Translations under genes and position numbers: made by a program
Assembly: GCA_027943335.1 (NCBI GenBank)
Contig: BSBK01003563.1
Location: forward strand, 255,501 to 319,500
Source: Chamaecyparis obtusa
Lineage: Eukaryota; Streptophyta; Pinopsida; Cupressales; Cupressaceae
Direction: 5' to 3'
DNA length: 64,000 nucleotides
Notes under the pieces: generated by a model
What the model was told of the DNA's origin: nothing
Seen by the model: the letters and a program-made list of their open reading frames with translations, nothing else
The model's database searches: none
In this document: positions 55,969-64,000 of the stretch, one piece after another
How the letters are laid out: each line of letters starts with the position of its first letter
How positions within the stretch are numbered: the stretch's first letter is position 1

Positions 55969-58612
55969 TATTGGCTCTTTTCCTTGTAGGACCAAACTTG
56001 AATCAAATGGTTAGGCTTGAAACACAGGTTAGGCACTCAAACTTAACAAGAAAAACAAACCAATTGATGAGGATAGAGAGAAATCTTCCTTCTTCTTTGA
56101 GCTCCACATTCACTCAGGTGGGTATTGCCTTATCCGCACATTCAAGACACCTCATGACAAACCAAAGGCTTGCAGATAGATTAATGTGGAATAGCAGTCA
56201 ACCCTCTATAGGTATCCTGTACCCCAATGATAGAAAGTCTCATGCAATAGCCCTACTTGCATGGAATGAGACTAAAAGCTAGAGACCTACACTAACAACA
56301 TGAAAGGGAAAGGGTGGGACTGAATGGAAATGATCTTAAATAGATAGAAGAGACCCCTGAGATACCCTAAGTCTCTCATAAACTAGTGCCTTATCCAATG
56401 GGCTACAGAGTCAAATACCCTACTGCAAGAGACAACTATTAAATAAAGAAACAATATGCTCAATGTGTTGATGCCTTACATCAATCACACACCATGACCA
56501 AACCTCAACTTAACACCCACCTGTGCATTCAAGTATGTTATTATCCACTCAAAATATTTTAACCCTCCTCTTAGAAGAGACCTATGAATATACAATACAT
56601 TAACCAACATCCATTGGAAGACAAGCATGACCTATCCTTGATATTTCAGCTCATACATACATGAACACTAACCCTAAACCAGTTATCTCTATGAAGACAA
56701 CTCCACTTGCAAACACTTAGGCAATGCAAACAGAAAAATCAAACACCCTTCATGTATGACTAATGGACTTAGAATTCAAATGGAGATAGCTTGGTAACAG
56801 TAAGAGTATATTAAATTCTCATACATAAAACAAGTCTATTACAATAGGCATTGTATTCTCTGAACCAGTAAGAGAAAGAGGAACACTCTATATGCAGAGA
56901 AGAAGGAGAAATCTATAGGAAAATGATCCTTCAGCATGGAACCAATTCTCCTCAAAAATTTGTAGAATAAGGAACCCTTACAAAATTGAATAACCTACAA
57001 TTTATACCACTGGTTACCTTGGAATCCTAAACCAGTAGGATGCAAAAAGCTATAGGTAACCAGGGTTAGGATTTCAACTACCCAACCAATCAGAACCAAT
57101 CAAGACTTTATTGCAGGGGTAGGAAACCAAGCAGTCTAGAGAGAGAAAATCTCAAATAGATCAGCAATTACGAGCATCATTGAGATCAGGATAGAAAACC
57201 AAGAACTATCATGAAACCAGTTAAATCAGCCACCTGTAAACACACCTCGAGCCATTCCTTGTTCATTCCTTACAAGGTACAGATCCTTGCAAATGATCAT
57301 CACACCCTGGACCACACTGCAATGGCAAACAAATCACTTCTCACCAAACAGGTTCACTTCTGCATTGAAATCCATAAAAATGGTATGCTCTATCACTGGA
57401 AACACCAGAAATTCAAATTCAAACTGCAACGGTCACCATGTAATTCATGGGCTTGTTTTTAACTATTCAAACACCTTAGGTTAACTCCACAACGGTGATG
57501 CCAAATAGTTGTCGCATGATTGCATATTCCAAAAATGAGCTACGTGAACATGCGACAACCCACAGACTTTAACCTTGCCGCAACCGCCACCACAAAGTCT
57601 TAATGTAAAACATCAGTCGCATGATCGCATAGCCTTGACAAAGGCTATGCGAACATATGACTAACCGTTAGCATTCACCGTCGAATGTCAACAATGCTTG
57701 AGCACTGCAAACACGGGTCCCACCGCAAACCCCTTGCCACCAGGCATATCGGCAACCAATCGGAACTCAGCACATCACCACCGTGAATGTCACAATACCA
57801 CCTCTCACCGGGCCCTAGGGACACATGTCGACCGGTCACATGATCGCATAGCCAAAAAATGGGTTATGTGATCATGTGACAGCCAACCAAAGGCCGCCAC
57901 ATGACCACTTCTAACAGCAGACCCACCAACTAACTGCCAAGCAATCAACAACTACGTGACTAACCGTTATCCAAGTCATGAGATGTCAGCCGCTAACCAC
58001 TAGGAATGAAGAGATTGCATGACTAAAGAGAAATAGACCACCTGCTAGGTCGCTAAATGTTAGCTGATAACCGCCAAACACTTGGAGATCACGCGACTAA
58101 TAGTCACCAAGTCACCGAAGGTTAGGCACCTAACTACCAAAACCAAAGATTACGGGACAACACAGTTGCCAGGTCACCAAATAAGAGATGTAACCACTAA
58201 AAAATCTAGAGAATCAGTGACACAACCGAGCAAGGACTGGGCCCCACCCTCCATCGCACCTGCGTAGTTAAGACCAAGGTTGAAAACACACAGAATTTTT
58301 GACGCCAAAAGATAAGCCCACCAAAGCGGGAAGGCACAAGGTCCAAAACAATGGAGGTTTTCAAACATACTGAAAACATCATAGATTTTCAAAAACACTG
58401 TGGGTTTTTGACACTGTGGTAGATTTTAAAATTATTTTCCTGCCGACCTTAGAATTTGAATAACTTTTTAGATTTTGCAATTTAGCACGTGGAATTTAGA
58501 CTGTAGCAAGGTGAAACATTGAAGAACACAAGGCTAAGGGAACTTCAACAAAAATTGCAAGAAAATAGGCCATTTCTATAAGATTTTAAAATGACAGGAA
58601 AATGGACTAACA
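55969..58612 (-). repeat. 5' LTR of element 5
   Basis: 2644 bp, plus strand TATTGGCTC (ancestral TGTTGG) to GGACTAACA. Direct-repeat partner of 42212-44856. Confidence 0.93.
57511..57880. repeat. Three CATGATCG hairpins in element 5 5' LTR
   Basis: 57511-57556, 57616-57662 (GTCGCATGATCGCATAGCC ... GGCTATGCGAACATATGAC) and 57834-57880 (GGTCACATGATCGCATAGCC ... GTGATCATGTGAC). They correspond one to one with the 43754, 43859 and 44077 copies. Confidence 0.88.
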
Positions 58613-58617
58613 ACATG

Positions 58618-60180
58618 AGCATGTGTGTTTTGCTTTAATTTCAAAAGCTGGTAAAGAAGTAGAGGATGTACCTGTAGAGGTTGTAGATTTGTTGAATGAG
58701 TTTCAAGATATTGTATCTGATAATGTACCTAATGGATTACCACCGGTAAGGAAGATCAGTCATCAGATGGATTTGATTTCAGAAGCCAATTTGTCAAACA
58801 AGGCAGCACACAGAATGACACCAGCAGAAAGTGAAGAGTTGAACAGATAAGTACATGAGTTATTGTAGAAGGGGTTTATTCGAGAGAGTTTGAGTCCCTA
58901 TGCTATACCAGTAGTATTAGCATCAAAAAAAAATGGACAATGGAGGATGTGTATAGATTCCAGAGCAATAAACAAGATCACAATCAAGTATAGGTTTCCA
59001 TTGCCATGAATGGATGATATTATGGATTGTTTGAGTGAAGTTGTGTATTTCTCAAAGATAGATCTGAAGAGTGGATATCACCAGATTCAGATCAGAGAAG
59101 GAGATGAATGGAAGACTACCTTCAAGACAAAGGAAGGACTGTATGAGTGGTTAGTCATGCCTTTTCGGCTAACCGATATATCGAGCACTTTCATGCAGCT
59201 CATGAACAAGGTTGTAAAAGAATTTTTGGGTAAGTTTGTCATTGTGTACCTAGATGATATTTTAATCTTTAGTAAGACATTGGAAGAGCATATGATGCAT
59301 ATTCGTATGGTGTTTGAGAAGCTGAGAGATGAGAAATTGTTGATTAATTTGAAGAAGTGCAGTTCTGTGAAGAAAGAGTTAGTGTATTTAGGATTTGTAG
59401 TTTCAATAGAAGGTCTAAAAATGGACCTAGAGAAGGTATAGGCTATCCTTGAATGGCCTACTTCAAGGAGTGCTACCGAGGTAAGATCTTTTCATTGTCT
59501 AGCCAGTTTTTACAGAAAGTTTATCAAAAATTTTAGCAGTATTTGTGGTCCCTTGACTGAAATAATGAGAGGGGATAGAAAAGAGTTTAAGTGGACTAAT
59601 GCGGTAGAAATGAGTTTTCAATTGTTGAAACAAAAAGTTACAGAACAACCTATTTTAACACTACTGAATTTTAATAAGGTGTTTCAAGCAGACTGTGATG
59701 TTAGTTGTATTGCAATAGGAGCTGTTATGAGCCAAGAAGGTAAACCTGTTGCTTATTTCAGTGAGAAGTTAAATGATGCCAAGAGAAAATATTTTGTTTA
59801 TGATCAAAAATTTTATGATATACTTCAGGCATTGAAGAAGTGGAGACACTATCTTCTTCCTAAGGAGTTTGTTTTGTATACTGATCATCAAGCTTTGCAA
59901 TATTTGTATAGTCAAGTAAAGTCAAATCAAAGGCATTTGAAATGGGTTGAATTTTTGTAGAGTCATACATTTGTTTTGAAAAATAGAAGTGGAAAGTCTA
60001 ATAGGGTTGTAGATGCGCTTAGCAGAAGGCAACTATTGTTGACAAAGATGCAGATTGAGGTGGTTGGGTTCAATGAACTCAAGAATTTGTATCCAGAGGA
60101 TCTTAATTTTGGTGAAGCTTGGAAAGCTTCTAAAGAACCTATTACTTTAGACAGGATGAAATGGTTGGATTTTATTATCT
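58618..60180 (+). pseudogene. Chromovirus RT and RNase H
   Basis: It resumes the pol frame after element 5. RT motifs: [79 protein letters not shown] (canonical FGLTN changed) and VIVYLDDILIFSK (YLDD). Thumb: KKELVYLGFVVSIEGLKMD. RNase H: FQADCDVSCIAIGAVMSQEGKP, YDILQALKKWRHYL, LYTDHQALQYL and VVDALSR. Same frame throughout; stops near 58848, 58866, 59007, 59439, 59958 and 60180. Confidence 0.93.
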
Positions 60181-61110
60181 AGGATGATATGCTATTCAGA
60201 GGGAGTCAGTTGTGCATTTCAAGAAGTTCTATGAGGGAGAATCTCATCAAAGGGAAGCATAGCGGAGGATTGGCTAGACATTTTGGTCGAGATAAAACCC
60301 TTGTGTTGGTTAGTGAAAATTATTATTGGCCACAGTTGCAGCAAGATGTCAAAAAGTTTGTATAGAGTTGTAGAGTATGTCAAATTGCGAAAGGAGTGAA
60401 GCAAAATATAAGGTTGTATCAGCCATTACCTGTACCATAGAAGCCTTGGGAGGATATTCATATGGACTTTGTTCTTGGTTTACCAAGGACACAGTGGGGA
60501 CATGATTCAATTTTTGTAGTAGTTGACAGATTTTCAAAGATGGCACATTTCATTCCCTACAAGAAGACTAATGATGTTGTTCATATAGTAGAATTGTTTT
60601 TTAGAAAAGTAGTGAGACTACATGGTTTTCCAAAGATCATAGTTTTAGATAGAGACACTAAGTTCATTGGATATTTCTGGCGTACATTGTAGAAGAAGTT
60701 GAAGATAGATTTGAAGTTCAATTCATCACATCATCCACAGACTGATGGACAAACAGAGGTGGTGAATAGGAGTTTGGAAAATTTGCTGAGATGTTTGGTT
60801 GGAGATAAGCCAATAGGATGGGATTTGATTTTACCACAGGCAGAATTTGCATACAATAATTCTATCAATAGGAGCACTGGTAAATCACCATTCTACAATG
60901 TATATGGGAGTAGTCCCAGAAATACATTAGAATTGAGAAAGATAGATAAAAGAGAAATAAGTAGTGCTGAAGCTGAGGATTTTGCGGAACATTTGAAGAA
61001 CATCCATGGGGAGGTGAGGAAGCACATTACCAAGATGAACCCATAGTATAAGGCTAAGGTAGATGTGAAAAAGAGGCATAAGGAATTTCAAGTTGGGGAT
61101 GAAGTCATGG
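60181..61110 (+). pseudogene. Chromovirus integrase
   Basis: An H2C2 finger (HSGGLARHFGRDKTL ... CRVCQIAKG), then [13 protein letters not shown] (first Asp), [31 protein letters not shown] (second Asp; usual Ser before it is Leu) and HHPQTDGQTEVVNRSLENLLR (Glu). FAYNNSINRSTGKSPF closes the core. Same frame as RT, stops near 60361, 60436, 60690 and 61044. Confidence 0.93.
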
Positions 61111-61508
61111 TTCATTTGCGGAAGGAGTGATTTTCAGTTGGTACATATAACAAGCTGAAAATGAAGTTTGGACCATGTAAAATACTAAAGAAGCATGATT
61201 CAAAAAATGCATATGAGGTAGAATTGCCTAGTGAGTTGAATATTTCACCAGTGTTTAACATTTCAGATTTGACAGAGTATCATGAAAGAAGTGTTGAAGA
61301 TGAGATCACAACAGCACAGTGGAGTATTCCAGCAAGTAGTTCAGATATCAAGGAGATTGAAGACATACTAGATAGTCATGTTGGCAGAAGTACAAGGAAC
61401 AGGACATATAAAGAATATCTGGTCAAGTGGAAAGGATGACCTATTGAAGATTCATCATGGTTGACAAAGGAGGGGGTTAACCATCTTGGTTTTCCTTTGC
61501 ACACCTGA
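61111..61508 (+). pseudogene. Integrase C-terminus with chromodomain
   Basis: KFGPCKILKKHDSKNAYEVELP is the GPF/Y-type module. The end, EDILDSHVGRSTRNRTYKEYLVKWKG, a TGA, then PIEDSSWLTKE, is a chromodomain (aromatic cage residues Y, W and W visible) that in chromoviruses guides integration to marked chromatin. It ends near 61508, 38 bp before the LTR. The TGA replaces the residue after KWKG. Confidence 0.92.
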
Positions 61509-61546
61509 GTCATGACAAGGTCACTTCTCAAATTACCCTAGGTGTC

Positions 61547-62399
61547 TGATGCAGGAGCATCCTGGGTGTAAGAGCAATCCTCCATCACCCAAAAATATTT
61601 CTATTTTTGTATTCAATAAGGTCTATCTTGTGTAGAGCTGCTATTTATAGAAAATTACCATTTTTTGTAAGTTGGTCTGACGATCTTGAAATATTTTGAT
61701 TTTACATGTGGAGGTTCATCTCAGTCACATCAGCCTGCTAGCAAAGTTTCATGGCTAGATTAGTTCTAGTTTTGAAGATATTGAAGATTTTCAGTATTGG
61801 CAGCAGGGTACATAAAAACTTTGAACTGAGTTTTGAAGGCTTTAGAGGCCCCGGATGAGGTCAAAAATTTGGGTGATGGGCGCTTGTGCAAGTTAAGCCT
61901 ATAGAGCACTTCGTGGTGTTTCCGAAATGGGGTTATAATAGTCAATCAGGTCAACTAGTGATGACTTTTGGTCTCCGAAAGTCAGGCCACCTAAAATGGT
62001 GGAAAATAATTTTCCTTCAAAATTTTTGTTCGGGTTTCAAAAGTTATTTTGAGCTGACTTTGATGTAATAAATTGAAAAATAAAATAATTATAAGTTTGG
62101 TTGGCCCGTAGGGCTAAATTTCTGAAACCTTCTCAGGCGGTGGAAAATACCTATATAGAGAAGGCCTGTAGTGTTGTCTAGGGAGTTTTGGGTAGTAGTT
62201 CTGGGTATTGATTCAAGGCTTTGTCCTACAGAACATTGTAAGGGAATGCCCATGTGGCTTTGCATATTGTAATTCTAAAAGTTTGTAATTCCACATTTGT
62301 AGAGATAATAAGAAGTCAATTTCTGTTCTTGCATATTGTTGTTGTTGTTTCTCTATTTCTGTTATGTGCTTGTGGTATTAAGGGGAGCACCCTTCATCA
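61547..62399 (+). repeat. Chromovirus LTR, second (shared) copy
   Basis: TGATGCAGGAGCATCC to CCTTCATCA, 853 bp, matching 39664-40502. It serves as the 3' LTR of the first unit and the 5' LTR of the second. Contains a 13-bp local duplication, GTTTTGGGTAGTA / GTTCTGGGTA, near 62185-62206. Confidence 0.92.
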
Positions 62400-62401
62400 A
62401 G

Positions 62402-62413
62402 TGGTATCAAAGC
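62402..62413 (+). promoter_or_regulatory. Primer-binding site of the second chromovirus unit
   Basis: TGGTATCAAAGC, one G-to-A change from the initiator tRNA-Met complement. Confidence 0.85.
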
Positions 62414-62500
62414 AAGAGTTCTTGAGTGTGTAAATAGATTGTTGACTGTGAGATAGTTTGCACCAAGACCATGGTTAGGGTTTCAACACGCATCTTGAAA

Positions 62501-63600
62501 ATGCCTCCATGAAGGGAACGTGGTGGAAGAGCTGGTGTTCTAACACCTGAGGTTAGAGCGCTCCAGAGACAAGTGCGAGCATTGCAAAAGGAGATTGGTA
62601 GAGGAATGAATCTTAATGTCAGAGATGAAAGTGAGGATGAAGCTGAAAAAGAAGATTAAGAAGGAGAAGTCAAAGTTGTGAACCATGAGGAAGAAAGATT
62701 TTTTCGATCCATTTCCAAGATCGAAAAAAGACCTAAGATTAAGGTTCCTACATTTTCAGAAAAACTTAACCTAGAAAAATTGATCAACTAGATCAATGAA
62801 TGTGAAAAATATTTTGAGTATGAAGATATTGAGGATCCTGATAGTGTCAAATTTGTGAAGGCCAGACAGAAAGGTCGTGCGAAGACCTGGTGGCAAGAGA
62901 TTCAATTGGAGTGAAAAAGAAGAGGGAAAGATAAAATAATAAGATGGGATCGAATGGTGGATAAATTGAAGTGGCAGTTCATTCATGTTGATTATGAGCT
63001 TGACCTACTGAAGAAGCAAAGTTTGAAGTAGGTAGGAAGATCTATTTAGGAGTATACAGAGGAGTTCTATCGAATCCTCATTAGAATAGGCCACGCAAAA
63101 GCTAATAAGGACAAAGTTACCCATTAACTTAATGGGTTAAGGTCGAGCATTCACGAGGAGCTGAATCTAGTTCGAATGAACAGTATTGAGTAGGCATACC
63201 AGTTTGCCCTAAAAGTAGTGGAAAAGGTGAACAAGAAGTTTGAGATCAGACAAAATGGAAGGGGTCGTGGTGGATGATTTGGTGGACGGTCATATGGAGG
63301 CCGAAATGAAGATTCAAAAAAGAAGGATGAGGCCAGTAGCAGTCAAAATTAGAGAGGAAACAATTCCAATCATTTTCAAAATTAGAATAATAGAGATCAG
63401 AGAGGAAGAGGAAGAGGACAAGGTTCAGGAAGAGGAGGCTTCTGTGGAACATGTTTTCACTATGGGGAAGAAGGTCATAGGGCATTTGAATGTCCTCAAT
63501 GCCAAGGAAGGACAGATAAGAGGAATGAAGGCCAGGCTAGAGTTGCACATGTAGATGAAGATGCCAAATCATCAAATTTAGAAGATGTTGAAAGAGGAGA
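62501..63600 (+). pseudogene. Chromovirus gag, copy 2
   Basis: Start ATG 62501 (MPP). KIKVPTFSEKLNLEKLIN, INECEKYFEYEDIED, KTWWQEIQLE, then DRMVDKLKWQFIHVDYELDLLKK, EYTEEFYRILIRIGHAKANK and LNGLRSSIHEELNLVRMNSIE, a Gly/Arg/Ser tail and knuckle TCFHYGEEGHRAFECPQC. Better preserved than copy 1 (the segment after 41014 is in frame here) but with stops near 62502, 62658, 62790, 62913 and 63030 among others. Confidence 0.88.
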
Positions 63601-64000
63601 AACATTAATTAACAGAAGAGTCTTGTTGAATGGTGAGAATGAACCTGAACAAAGGAGGAGCCTATTTCACACTAGATGCAAGTGTGAGGGTAAATGCTAT
63701 GATGTGATTATCAATAGTGGAAGCACTGACAATTTGGTGTCAAAAGAGATGGTAACAAAGTTGAAGCTCGTGAGATAGAAACACCCACATCCATATCGGA
63801 TTGCCTGGGTGCAGGATGACCACAAGGTCATGGTCAGTGAACAGTGCTTGGTAAAGTTCAAGATCAGTGGGTACCAAGATGAGGTACTATGTGATATCAT
63901 ATCTATGGATGCATGTCATATGTTGTTGGGTGGACTGTGGTAGTTTGACAGATGTGTTGTACATTATGGTCGTGTGAATACTTATTCCCTGACAAAGGAT
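63601..64000 (+). pseudogene. Chromovirus protease, copy 2, cut by the window end
   Basis: RCKCEGKCYDVIINSGSTDNLVSKEM is the active loop; the catalytic Asp is Asn (D-S-G to N-S-G). HPHPYRIAWVQDDHKVMVSEQC and IISMDACHMLLGGLW follow. Copy 1 keeps Asp but has lost Gly, so the two decayed independently. Continues past 64000. Confidence 0.88.

Larger units (their letters stand above)
42212..58612 (-). mobile_element. Element 5: gag-only LTR retrotransposon with 2.64-kb LTRs
   Basis: LTRs 42212-44856 (2645 bp) and 55969-58612 (2644 bp); TSD GCATG (42207-42211) and ACATG (58613-58617, one transition). The minus-strand PBS next to the 58-kb LTR gives the orientation. After removing the solo LTR (44950-47841) and copia (47949-53832), each with one TSD copy, the internal region is only about 2.3 kb and encodes gag but no protease, RT, RNase H or integrase. 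This fits a non-autonomous, gag-bearing terminal-repeat element. It was probably moved by another element's enzymes. Confidence 0.88.
39664..64000 (+). mobile_element. Tandem chromovirus (Ty3/gypsy), running off the window
   Basis: LTR 39664-40502, PBS, gag, protease, [element 5 insertion], RT, RNase H, integrase, chromodomain, LTR 61547-62399, then a second PBS, gag and protease to the window end. Left target word CTCTT (39659-39663). With element 5 and one TSD copy removed, protease and RT are in the same frame and the peptide reads on across the join. The second internal copy follows the second LTR directly, so this is LTR-internal-LTR-internal rather than two separate insertions. Confidence 0.9.

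Noticed and set aside
42212..58612. 2.6-kb direct repeats read as a segmental duplication
   Set aside because: Equal lengths, PBS at one inner border, 5-bp target duplications and TG/CA-type ends identify them as LTRs.
40505..62413. TGGTATCAGAGC sites as parts of tRNA genes
   Set aside because: No cloverleaf surrounds them; each follows an LTR end directly, so they are primer-binding sites.

Overview
The window is plant nuclear DNA of the kind found in a very large genome. It is AT-rich and gene-poor, and about 53 of its 64 kb are nested LTR retrotransposons. The long-LTR Ty3/gypsy elements and the PPR-gene debris suggest a gymnosperm, probably a conifer. That is inference; nothing here fixes the species.

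Region 1 (1-11335) is old, mostly non-repetitive DNA. On the minus strand, 53-2350 holds exons of a decayed gene. Its best exon encodes most of a SET domain, and an upstream exon reads as an acidic Asp tract that has become a (GAT)n microsatellite. After that come unrecognised sequence, a scrambled PPR fragment (about 5.83-6.0 kb), a 1.2-kb degenerate minisatellite built on TAATTGGTCC (6.67-7.9 kb), and AT-rich DNA with no gene.

Region 2 (11336-39663) is a Tat-like Ty3/gypsy locus, here called family T, with the layout partial LTR-a / RT C-terminal half, RNase H and integrase / complete 2.7-kb LTR-b / PBS, gag, protease, an RNase H ahead of RT, RT N-terminal half / partial LTR-c. LTR-b is split by an 18.3-kb minus-strand Tat element (element 2, 14330-32634). 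Element 2 has 1248-bp LTRs, the TSD CGTTA/TGTTA, and an antisense ORF encoding a plant mobile domain.

Region 3 (39664-64000) is a chromovirus (Ty3/gypsy with a C-terminal chromodomain, plus strand) inserted in LTR-c. It is arranged as LTR-internal-LTR-internal and runs off the window. Its first copy is interrupted between protease and RT by element 5 (42212-58612, minus strand), a gag-only element with 2.64-kb LTRs. Element 5 in turn holds an opposite-orientation solo LTR of its own family (44950-47841, TSD GAGAC) and a copia element (47949-53832, 847-bp LTRs). The insertion order is LTR-c, then chromovirus, then element 5, then the solo LTR and the copia element.

No coding region is intact. 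Most reading frames, however, run through complete domain series with in-frame stops and few frameshifts, as expected after long methylation and deamination. The most unusual signal is a roughly 46-bp hairpin (GTCRCATGATCGC ... GCGATCATGTGAC) present at least 16 times in the LTRs of two families, T and element 5.
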